Positions 1 to 6,101 of a stretch of DNA of 7,307 nucleotides are shown here, in pieces. Source of the stretch: a bacterium. Lineage in GTDB: Bacteria > Patescibacteriota > Minisyncoccia > Minisyncoccales > JAGGSE01. Position 1 is the first letter of the stretch. Each line of letters opens with the position of its first letter. Under the pieces are notes generated by a model. That model had not been told where the DNA came from. It ran no database searches and worked only from the letters and a program-made list of their open reading frames with translations. The stretch lies in NCBI GenBank assembly GCA_021159225.1, contig JAGGSE010000065.1, positions 1 to 7,307 of the forward strand. Reading direction: 5' to 3'. The translations under genes were made by a program, and so were the position numbers.

Positions 1-87
1 CTTAATAGATAGATGATGTTATACTTAAAAACTTTTTCCATGGTACAAAATCTCAGGGGTTATATGAAGATAATTATAGGAAATATA

Positions 88-106
88 CAGAAATAGTTTT
101 AAATTT
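88..106 (+). promoter_or_regulatory. Archaeal BRE/TATA-like promoter of the TatD-family gene
   Basis: A purine-rich BRE-like stretch, CAGAAATAG (88-96), directly precedes a TATA-like box, TTTTAAATTT (97-106). The box centre lies about 22-23 nt before the ATG at 124, so transcription would be expected to begin at or next to the start codon. No Shine-Dalgarno sequence is seen before the ATG, which fits a leaderless mRNA. The rest of 1-123 holds no convincing gene. Confidence 0.6.
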
Positions 107-123
107 CCATTAGTATCTTCTGT

Positions 124-969
124 ATGATAATCACAGACAACCATATGCATCTGGATCCACAGGGGCTGGGAATCGAAGCGGCCAAGAAATTTCAGAGAGC
201 CGGCGGAACACACTTATTTATTATCTATAAATATGCTGAGGATTATGGAATAAATGTCAAAAACGAAAAGGATTTTGAGAGAGCTTATGATATCGTCATT
301 AAGATGTGTAAGAGAGTAAATGATAGAACAGACCTTAAAGCTTACTGCATCATTGGCATACATCCCGCTGAAGTTGTGGAACTCTATAAAAAATATGGAG
401 AGAAAAAAACATGGGATCTGTGTATGAAAACTTTTGATATAATCGCTGAGAAATATGTAGAAAAGGAGATAGTAGGTATAGGAGAGATAGGAAGACCCCA
501 TTTTCCTGTCTCTGATGAAATAATGGAGTTTTCTCAGAAAGTAATGAATGAAGGACTGAAACTCAGCAGGGAACTGAATTGTGCAGTTCAACTGCATTTA
601 GAATCATTTGAAAACAGAGAAAAGTTTTACGAACTGGAAAAAACAGTAAAGAGATATGGAAAAAAGGAAAGAGTGATAAAACATTTCGCACCTCCGGAAA
701 TAAAGATCTTTGAGGAGATAGAGATAATGCCATCTGTAATAGCATCAGAAAATAACATAAGAAAAGCCATAAAGGAAGGTAATAGATTTCTAATGGAGAC
801 GGATTATATTGATGATCTGAAAAGACCTGGTGCCGTCATGGGACCCAAAACAGTTCCAAGAACAACTTTAAAACTCCTGAGAGCTGGTGTACTTGATGAA
901 GAGGACATTTTCAGAATTCACAAGGAAAATATTGAAAAAGTTTACGGAATAGATCTGAATGAACCGTAA
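124..969 (+). CDS. TatD-related metal-dependent hydrolase (COG1099-like, TIM-barrel)
   Basis: This 281-residue protein is a predicted cytoplasmic hydrolase of the amidohydrolase/TatD superfamily, close to the archaeal COG1099 group. Metal-site motifs appear in the expected order: HxH near the N-terminus (DNHMHLD, H7 and H9), GIHP at 78-81, GEIGRPH with E121 at 120-126, QLHLE with H158, KHF with H187, and METDYIDD with D227. The C-terminal HKENIEKVYGI (266-276) matches the helix that closes TatD proteins. TatD relatives are metal-dependent nucleases or phosphoesterases, but the substrate of this archaeal branch is not known to me. The ATG at 124 is chosen because it lies just before the strand carrying HxH and sits at leaderless distance from a TATA box. 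No signal peptide or membrane segment is seen. It is separated from the next gene by a short spacer that may hold another promoter, so it may be a single-gene transcript. Confidence 0.88.
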   Translation: MIITDNHMHLDPQGLGIEAAKKFQRAGGTHLFIIYKYAEDYGINVKNEKDFERAYDIVIKMCKRVNDRTDLKAYCIIGIHPAEVVELYKKYGEKKTWDLCMKTFDIIAEKYVEKEIVGIGEIGRPHFPVSDEIMEFSQKVMNEGLKLSRELNCAVQLHLESFENREKFYELEKTVKRYGKKERVIKHFAPPEIKIFEEIEIMPSVIASENNIRKAIKEGNRFLMETDYIDDLKRPGAVMGPKTVPRTTLKLLRAGVLDEEDIFRIHKENIEKVYGIDLNEP

Positions 970-985
970 AATTTATTAAGGAACA

Positions 986-1000
986 GTAGATTATATGTAA
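986..1000 (+). promoter_or_regulatory. Possible TATA-type promoter for the ABC exporter operon
   Basis: A short TATA-like element, TTATAT (991-996), follows a purine-rich stretch (981-990). Using the same 23-24 nt spacing as the two clearer promoters in this window, transcription would start near 1017-1020, just before the GGAGGG at 1019-1024. A weaker alternative is ATTTATTAAG at 971-980. The only ATG here (995-997) is followed at once by two in-frame stops. The assignment is tentative because the box is short and A+T-rich DNA gives chance matches. Confidence 0.3.
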
Positions 1001-1018
1001 TAAATAATACCAGATCCT

Positions 1019-1096
1019 GGAGGGTTTGAGATCAAAGCAGATGAGCTCGAGGCAATAGAGAAGGAAATACTTAAAAAGGCAGATCTTCGGGAGATA
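1019..1096 (+). other. Shine-Dalgarno and probable uncounted N-terminal coding extension of the coiled-coil gene
   Basis: The frame that begins with ATG at 1097 stays open upstream to TAA at 1001-1003. The extra codons read like protein of the same type: from 1031 they give I-KADELEAIEKEILKK then ADLREI, running straight into the ATG. A strong Shine-Dalgarno, GGAGGG (1019-1024), stands 6 nt before an ATC codon at 1031-1033. No ATG, GTG or TTG is present in frame in this interval, so the start would be a non-AUG codon (ATC) or the sequence carries an indel. Starting at ATC would give 137 residues rather than 115. The SD and the open frame are seen; use of ATC is inference. Confidence 0.45.
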
Positions 1097-1444
1097 ATGA
1101 AAACTGTTGGAATCTCAAAGAAGTCCTTAGATAAAGCTAAAAGTCTTAAGAGAATCAGAGATTTTAAGAGAGATCTCTCTGAATTTGAAGAAGAGTCAAG
1201 GCTTTTCAAGGAGGAAGTTAGGAGATATCAGGAAACAGGTAAAAGTGTAAATAGTAAGGAGATGAAGGAAAGATTAAAAAAAGCTGAACTTCTGGAGATT
1301 ACCCTGAACGGTAGAGAGATAAAAAAGAGATTTTTAGAGGATAAACTGCAAAGTTTAAAAAAAGAAGAAGCCAGACTTGAAAAAGAGGCTAAAGAGTTGA
1401 ACCTAAACTTTAAAAAAGAACTTGAAGATATAAAGATCGAATGA
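1097..1444 (+). CDS. Small charged, probably coiled-coil protein coupled to the ABC exporter
   Basis: I do not recognise this family. From the first in-frame ATG it is 115 residues, dominated by Lys, Glu, Arg and Leu, with no Cys or Trp, no signal peptide and no membrane segment. It should form long amphipathic helices: roughly residues 8-46, a short break around QETGKSVNSK (45-54), then 55-98 and a final helix, suggesting an antiparallel coiled-coil hairpin. The true N-terminus probably lies upstream, because coding-like sequence continues to about 1031 after a good Shine-Dalgarno; the ATG at 1097 has only GGAG three nt away, which is too close. The stop overlaps the ABC ATPase start by four bases (ATGA, 1441-1444), implying translational coupling. 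A role as soluble partner, adaptor or regulator of the exporter is inferred from position only. Confidence 0.65.
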   Translation: MKTVGISKKSLDKAKSLKRIRDFKRDLSEFEEESRLFKEEVRRYQETGKSVNSKEMKERLKKAELLEITLNGREIKKRFLEDKLQSLKKEEARLEKEAKELNLNFKKELEDIKIE

Positions 1445-2325
1445 TAGAATCTGTAAAACTTACAAAAAGATTTGGAAATCTTATAGCTATTGACGATCTG
1501 AGCTTAAAAATAAAGAAAAATGAGATTTTCGGTATTGTTGGTCCAAACGGTGCAGGAAAAACTACTTTTATAAGGATCATCTGCGGGATACTGAGACCCA
1601 CATCAGGTACTGTTTATATAGATGGGAAGGATATCAGAAACAATGCCGTTGAGTTAAAAAGGAGAATAGGATACCTCCCTGAGGAACCAAACCTGTATCT
1701 GAGACCCACAGCCTATGAACTCGTAAGATATTTTGCAGATCTCTATGAAGTGGAAAAAGATTTCTTTAAAGAAAGAGCTGAAGAACTTTTTAAACTTGTA
1801 GGATTGTATGAGAGAAGGAATTCAAAAGTAGAGTCATTTTCCAAAGGGATGAGACAGAGACTCGCATTTGTCAGAGCACTGATACATGATCCCGATATTC
1901 TCATATTTGATGAGCCAACAATGGGTCTTGATCCTGCAACTTCCAAAAATATCCGCGATTTTATCCTGAAATATAGAAAAGATAAGACGATTATAGTCTG
2001 TACACATTATATGGAGGAAGCAGATTACCTCTGTGACAGAATAGGAGTACTGAACAGAGGAAAACTTGTAACTTCGGGAACACCAGCAGAATTAAAAAAA
2101 TTGATAAAAAAGGAGAATATATTCGAGATAGAAGCTGAGAATCCAGAAAATTTTATAAAAAATATAAAAAATGTCAGTATAATAGAAACAAAGGGGGATA
2201 AAATTATCATTTCCTGTTCATATAAAGAACTTGGAGAGATACTTGAAAAAACCGATGGTATAGTAGCCATCCACTCAAAAATACCTACTTTGGAAGACGT
2301 TTTTATAGAGCTTACAAAGGGATAA
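1441..2325 (+). CDS. ABC transporter ATP-binding protein (ABC-2/Nat/drug-exporter type)
   Basis: This 294-residue cytoplasmic ATPase would power the two membrane proteins encoded just downstream. It has a full nucleotide-binding domain: Walker A GPNGAGKT (34-41), a Q-loop region IGYLPEEP (77-84) with Glu where many ABC proteins have Gln, a signature FSKGMRQR (133-140), Walker B ILIFDEPT (153-160) with catalytic E158, D-loop MGLDP (161-165) and switch H189 in CTHYMEEAD. Residues after about 225 form the small C-terminal domain usual for the CcmA/NatA-like COG1131 group, ending in PTLEDVFIELTKG. Length is normal for the family. The start overlaps the stop of the coiled-coil gene, and the next gene begins one base after its stop, so this is the second gene of a tight operon. 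The cargo cannot be read from the ATPase; sodium, drugs, lipids or peptides are all known for relatives. Confidence 0.95.
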   Translation: MIESVKLTKRFGNLIAIDDLSLKIKKNEIFGIVGPNGAGKTTFIRIICGILRPTSGTVYIDGKDIRNNAVELKRRIGYLPEEPNLYLRPTAYELVRYFADLYEVEKDFFKERAEELFKLVGLYERRNSKVESFSKGMRQRLAFVRALIHDPDILIFDEPTMGLDPATSKNIRDFILKYRKDKTIIVCTHYMEEADYLCDRIGVLNRGKLVTSGTPAELKKLIKKENIFEIEAENPENFIKNIKNVSIIETKGDKIIISCSYKELGEILEKTDGIVAIHSKIPTLEDVFIELTKG

Positions 2326-2326
2326 A

Positions 2327-4006
2327 ATGATAAAAAAAATAATAAAATGGGAATTAAAGAGAATATTCTCTTCAAAAAAATTTACAATTGCATTTATTCT
2401 TCAATTTCTGCTAATAATTACAATCATACCGGTATTCACACTCTATCTGGAAACACTTCAGAGCGGCAAGTTCTTTTCCACAGCTCCGGGAATGAAAGAG
2501 TTTATACCTGTAGGAATAAATGAGAAATGTGAACTATCAGAAATAATAAAGGAGTACGATCAATTCAGCCTGAGAATTCTGGAAAAAGAAAAGGGAATGG
2601 AGATGCTCCAGAAAGGGAAGATAGTGGCGTACATAATTGCTGATGAGGATTTTGATGACAAAATGCTTAAAATGGAGAATATAACCGTTCTTATCTACTA
2701 CAACAACACAGACAAGAGTTATGTTGCAAAATCGTATCTGGATTCCATTATCAATGGATTTTCGGATGGTCTGAGAAAAGCAAGAATAAAAGAACATGAT
2801 ATAACACCTGTAAATATTGAAAGAAAAGACAGAAAAGATTTTGTCACAGAAACCGAGAAACCGAAACAAAAAGAGGAAAGAAAAACACCTGTTCCAACAG
2901 CACCTTCTGTAAAAAGAGGAAAGATTGATATAAAAAGATTAAAATTTTCACTGAACAGAGAATATATAATCCTTCTGGTAATGCTTCTACCCCTTTTCAT
3001 GTCCGGAGGACTACTGACAGACTCTGTTGTTTCTGAGAAGGAAAAGAAAACAGGGGAGATGCTCTTAGCACTCCCAACGAAAAGAAGAAATATCATTATA
3101 GGAAAGATGCTTGCCATATTTTTTATTACGGTAATACAGATAATTTTATGGGTGTTTGTTCTCTATGGGATCGGAAGGATCCACAGCCTGTACACAGTTT
3201 TTCCCCTGATCCTCGCTGCTTTTCTTGTTATAAATCTCAGTCTCCTCATATCTGTTTATTCACAGAATTACAAAGAATCTGCGCTTCTTGTTACCGTTAT
3301 ATATGTCCTGATATTTGCATTCATGTTTGGAACGTCTGTACTTTATATCTCTGATCTCAGATCCCTCTCCCTCCTATCACCTCTATCCATGGTAATAGGT
3401 CTTGAAGAGGGAAATCTGACAGTTCTAAATACTGTATACGGCATTTTACCAGCTCTTTCATTTTCTCTTATTACTATGGCACTATCTGTATATCTTTTTG
3501 AAAAAGATTCATTTTATTTTGGTCCGAGACCAAAATTACTTGATTTAATACCGGATATATTCTCAAAGATAGGAAAAGGAAATTTTGCATCTTTTATACT
3601 GGGATGCATAAGTGTCTTTGGAGCCATAATACTTGAAATAGGAATTGGAGTTTTGATCTACTTCTTCCTTAACTCAAATATAGGATTAGGGATATTTTTT
3701 GTTTCTACAGTCCTGATAGAGGAATATATCAAATATTTAGCCATGCTACCAAATAAAAGTAAATTTTCCGGTATATTTGTGGGAGCAGGATTCGGAGTTT
3801 TCGAGAATGTTCTTTCAGGATATATGCTCTTTACAATACTCTTTCCCGTAAAAATGATTTTTTTGAGAGTGATCCCTCTCCTCATTCACATGTGCTCCTC
3901 GGGAATCTTGGGATATCTCAGATACAAAAAAAGGACAAAAACAGGGTTTTTTATTGCTTTTATCATTCATTTAATCTATAACACAGTTATAGTGGTGAGT
4001 ATATGA
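2327..4006 (+). CDS. ABC-2 permease fused to a C-terminal PrsW-like intramembrane protease domain
   Basis: This 559-residue membrane protein has two parts. Residues 1-395 form an ABC-2 permease of NatB-like layout: TM1 about 19-40, a large extracytoplasmic domain (41-210) containing EKGMEMLQKGKIVAYIIADE, then five helices near 212-234, 256-281, 287-311, 317-340 and 368-391. The coupling segment SEKEKKTGEMLLALP (236-250) is typical of the family. Residues 421-559 add several more helices carrying PrsW-like (peptidase family M82) motifs: EEYIK (465-469, EExxK), GAGFGVFEN (486-494), R514 with H521, and HLIYN (548-552). In PrsW the paired glutamates and conserved histidines belong to the membrane active site, and all are present here. 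A Lys/Pro-rich linker lies at about 177-198. The start follows AAAGGG (2316-2321) by five bases; the end overlaps the second permease by four. The permease call is firm. The protease call rests on motifs; a CPBP-type or inactive relative is the alternative. Confidence 0.88.
   Translation: MIKKIIKWELKRIFSSKKFTIAFILQFLLIITIIPVFTLYLETLQSGKFFSTAPGMKEFIPVGINEKCELSEIIKEYDQFSLRILEKEKGMEMLQKGKIVAYIIADEDFDDKMLKMENITVLIYYNNTDKSYVAKSYLDSIINGFSDGLRKARIKEHDITPVNIERKDRKDFVTETEKPKQKEERKTPVPTAPSVKRGKIDIKRLKFSLNREYIILLVMLLPLFMSGGLLTDSVVSEKEKKTGEMLLALPTKRRNIIIGKMLAIFFITVIQIILWVFVLYGIGRIHSLYTVFPLILAAFLVINLSLLISVYSQNYKESALLVTVIYVLIFAFMFGTSVLYISDLRSLSLLSPLSMVIGLEEGNLTVLNTVYGILPALSFSLITMALSVYLFEKDSFYFGPRPKLLDLIPDIFSKIGKGNFASFILGCISVFGAIILEIGIGVLIYFFLNSNIGLGIFFVSTVLIEEYIKYLAMLPNKSKFSGIFVGAGFGVFENVLSGYMLFTILFPVKMIFLRVIPLLIHMCSSGILGYLRYKKRTKTGFFIAFIIHLIYNTVIVVSI
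3587..4003 (+). other. PrsW-like intramembrane protease domain within the first permease
   Basis: This is the segment encoding residues 421-559 of the preceding permease. It follows a full set of six ABC-2 helices and a hydrophilic linker (about 396-420), so it is an added module and not a needed part of the transporter. Signature positions are EExxK at 3719-3733, GAGFGVFEN at 3782-3808, the first conserved His at 3887-3889 and HLIYN at 3968-3982. At about 140 residues it is shorter than stand-alone PrsW proteins and looks like the minimal catalytic core. Cleavage activity is inferred from the preserved motif residues. Confidence 0.65.
3994..3998 (+). promoter_or_regulatory. Shine-Dalgarno for the second permease, inside the first permease gene
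   Basis: GGTGA at 3994-3998 lies four bases before the ATG at 4003, within the last codons of the upstream gene. It supports this ATG and coupled translation across the ATGA overlap. Confidence 0.5.
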
Positions 4007-4995
4007 AGATACTGACTTTGGCCCATAAAGAACTGAAGGATATCCTCTCAGAGAAAATTTATATATTTGGATTTTTACTTCAACTCTTTATAGTAATGGG
4101 TATTGTTCTCATAGGATTTTCGTACAGTTATATTGCCCAGATGGAGAATAAAGTAAGTATCGCCACAAACGATGCTGATTTTGCAAAATTTATGTCGGGC
4201 AATGAAGAATTTCTCTGTTTTTACAGCAGGAACTTCTTTGGAGATGCCTATGTTCTGAATAAAGAAAATTCTTTCTATGTGTACACAGATGATGATGAGC
4301 TTTTCAAAACTTTAAGACCGAGAATAGAGGAGTATTACTTCAGGGGAAATAAGCCACTGGAAATGCCAATTCTGAAGATAGAGTTTATAAAAGAGAAGAG
4401 AGTAGTTCCCGAGTTCATAGAAGTAATGTACAGCCTTTTAGTACCAATTGTGTTGCTTTTGCCCGTGTTTTTATCGATGAACATGCTTTCAGATTCCATT
4501 GTTGGAGAAAAAGAAAGAAAAACCTTTGAAATTCTTCTTGCATCCCCTCTAACAAGATTTGAGATAATACTCGGGAAACTCTCTCCTGTAATATTCTTAG
4601 GGCTCTTTCAGGTTACACTCTGGCTATTTGTTATCAGCAGAAAGAATGTTTATATAAAAAATGTATTTGCACTGTATCTCTTTCTCCTGATACTTATGAT
4701 ACTCTTCTTTTCCGTATCTGTAATTTTTTCAATGCTGTCTTCAAACATAAGGGAAGCAAACATTTATTTAACTCTTTTTATGATGTTTTTAGCTTTCTTT
4801 ATGTTTATCCCATTACCTTCAGGAAGGATAAGCGGTATAATTAAATACTCCCCCGTGGTAGGTATAGTCAAGATCACAACAGATACCCTGGATATATCGA
4901 TACTGAGGTATTTTATTATCTATCTGATACTTGCTGCAGTGGCTATTTACATCGCAAAAAAAGTTCTTGAAAAAGATGAGAGTTTAAAACTGTGA
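4003..4995 (+). CDS. ABC-2 type permease, second membrane subunit
   Basis: This 330-residue protein is a plain ABC-2 permease without a protease domain. TM1 (about 19-42) is followed by an extracytoplasmic domain of roughly 100 residues (43-140) and then helices near 141-163, 190-212, 219-245, 252-272 and 302-320, giving the standard six. The cytoplasmic coupling segment VGEKERKTFEILLASPLTR (167-185) closely parallels that of the first permease, so the two are distant paralogues that probably form a heterodimer on the shared ATPase. Its start overlaps the first permease's stop (ATGA, 4003-4006) and has GGTGA upstream. The DUF763 gene starts four bases after its stop. The substrate is unknown; no peptide precursor gene is visible nearby. 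Confidence 0.9.
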   Translation: MKILTLAHKELKDILSEKIYIFGFLLQLFIVMGIVLIGFSYSYIAQMENKVSIATNDADFAKFMSGNEEFLCFYSRNFFGDAYVLNKENSFYVYTDDDELFKTLRPRIEEYYFRGNKPLEMPILKIEFIKEKRVVPEFIEVMYSLLVPIVLLLPVFLSMNMLSDSIVGEKERKTFEILLASPLTRFEIILGKLSPVIFLGLFQVTLWLFVISRKNVYIKNVFALYLFLLILMILFFSVSVIFSMLSSNIREANIYLTLFMMFLAFFMFIPLPSGRISGIIKYSPVVGIVKITTDTLDISILRYFIIYLILAAVAIYIAKKVLEKDESLKL

Positions 4996-4997
4996 TC
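4992..4997 (+). promoter_or_regulatory. Extended Shine-Dalgarno-type sequence before the DUF763 gene
   Basis: GTGATC (4992-4997) matches the 3' part of the extended ribosome-binding consensus GGAGGTGATC and stands at the right register for ATG at 5000. It overlaps the stop codon of the second permease, supporting coupled translation. Confidence 0.4.
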
Positions 4998-4999
4998 GC

Positions 5000-6097
5000 A
5001 TGAGAAAATATGTGGATCTCCCTCTCCACGGTGGAAAGGCTCCTTACTGGCTTGTTAAAAGAATGAAAGGCTTAGCTGCAGAGATATTTAAAATCATGAT
5101 CAGTGATTTCGGCACTGAAGAGTGTTTGAGAAGAATAGCGGATCCCTACTGGTTTCAGGCTCTTTCATGTGTTCTGGGATTTGACTGGCATTCTTCAGGC
5201 ACCACAACTGTAGTCTGCGGCGTTTTAAACGATGTTTTTACTTCTGAATTTGGTATTTTAGGAGCCGGGGGTAAGGGCAGGGGGAAGAAAACCCTACAGG
5301 AGATAGAGGAGAAATCCGGATCTCTTGGATTATCAGAGAACAAAATAGAGACTCTCAAATATGCAAGTAAAATGACGGCAAAGGTGGATTCTTCATGTAT
5401 TCAGGATTTTTACTCGATATATCATCATACCATATTTTTTGACGAGAACGGGAGATGGTGTGTTGTGCAGCAGGGGATGAACTTAGAGAAAAGATATGCA
5501 AGAAGATATCAGTGGTACTCAACATCCAATTTTGTTAATGATCCCGAGAATAAAGTTTCAGGAAAAAAAGAAAAGGATGTTCTCAATCTTATTGATAAAA
5601 AAAGTGAAAATGTGAGGAAAACTAATCTTGATCTGGTTAAGACAGACATAAATAAGGTAAAAACAGAACTTGAGAGGTTATCTGTTCCAAAATATCAGAA
5701 AACTCTTGATAAATGGACAGGGGAGAAAATAATGAGGTATAGCTCTATGCCTCTCTACAGGCTGCCGAAAAAGGTGAACTGGAATGCTTTAAAAAAAGCT
5801 TATGAGTATGATCCCAAAAACTTTGAAGAACTCATCTCAGTAGAAGGAATAGGTGGTGCAACTTTGAGAGGATTAACGTTGGTTTCTGATCTGATATATG
5901 GAGAAGAGCCTTCATGGAAGGACCCTGTGAAATACAGTTTTGCCTATGGAGGAAAGGATGGAGTGCCTTATCCTGTTGACAGAGAGGCAATGGATAAATC
6001 CATAAGTTTTCTTCATGATATCGTTGAAAATATAGAGAACAAGGAGAAAAAGAAAGCTCTTGAGAGATTGAAAAATTTCAGTGTAAAAAAGAAATGA
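5000..6097 (+). CDS. DUF763 (COG1415-like) protein with a helix-hairpin-helix-like segment
   Basis: This 365-residue protein has the conserved blocks of DUF763, a family common in archaea and some thermophilic bacteria: DLPLHGGKAPYWLVKRM (6-22), FDWHSSGTTTVVCG (61-74), DFYSIYHHTIFFDENGRW (136-153) followed by VVQQGMN (155-161), then KEKDVLNLIDKKS (190-202), and a C-terminal block SFAYGGKDGVPYPVDRE (313-329). Residues 275-300 (FEELISVEGIGGATLRGL and onward) resemble a helix-hairpin-helix, a fold that usually binds DNA. The family's biochemical role is unknown to me; conserved His, Asp and Gln blocks suggest an enzyme, perhaps acting on nucleic acid, but that is inference. It is soluble, with no signal peptide. 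It begins four bases after the second permease and is probably the last gene of the operon, although nothing in it points to transport. Confidence 0.88.
   Translation: MRKYVDLPLHGGKAPYWLVKRMKGLAAEIFKIMISDFGTEECLRRIADPYWFQALSCVLGFDWHSSGTTTVVCGVLNDVFTSEFGILGAGGKGRGKKTLQEIEEKSGSLGLSENKIETLKYASKMTAKVDSSCIQDFYSIYHHTIFFDENGRWCVVQQGMNLEKRYARRYQWYSTSNFVNDPENKVSGKKEKDVLNLIDKKSENVRKTNLDLVKTDINKVKTELERLSVPKYQKTLDKWTGEKIMRYSSMPLYRLPKKVNWNALKKAYEYDPKNFEELISVEGIGGATLRGLTLVSDLIYGEEPSWKDPVKYSFAYGGKDGVPYPVDREAMDKSISFLHDIVENIENKEKKKALERLKNFSVKKK
6071..6094 (-). terminator. Oligo-T tract downstream of the DUF457 gene
   Basis: On the minus strand the stop codon at 6104-6102 is followed within about ten bases by TTTCTTTTTTACAC (6094-6081) and then AAATTTTT (6078-6071). 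Archaeal transcription often stops at such T-tracts. It lies inside the 3' end of the convergent DUF763 gene. For the plus strand the nearest T-run is TTTTT at 6131-6135, which is weaker. Confidence 0.35.
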
Positions 6098-6101
6098 AAT
6101 T

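Noticed and set aside
11..19. Box C-like AGATGATGT hinting at a C/D guide RNA
   Set aside because: It has a mismatch to RUGAUGA, and no matching box D/D' arrangement follows.
40..96. Mini-ORF of 18 codons upstream of the TatD-family gene
   Set aside because: It has no Shine-Dalgarno, no TATA box at the right distance, and runs into the BRE-like element of the real promoter.
214..597. Minus-strand open frame of 127 codons opposite the TatD-family gene
   Set aside because: It is a reverse shadow of a gene with all its catalytic motifs and has no recognisable domain.
1026..1058. TTG at 1026 or ATG at 1041 as start of the coiled-coil gene
   Set aside because: Both are in another frame that meets TAG at 1056-1058; using them would require a frameshift with no slippery sequence.
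2719..3117. Long minus-strand open frame of 132 codons opposite the first permease
   Set aside because: It is antisense to strongly supported permease coding sequence, is Ser/Phe/Ile-rich as expected for the reverse of Lys/Glu-rich codons, and matches no family.
3148..3354. Plus-strand open frame of 68 codons in another frame within the first permease
   Set aside because: It is Cys-rich with no ribosome-binding site and lies fully inside the transmembrane coding region of the permease.
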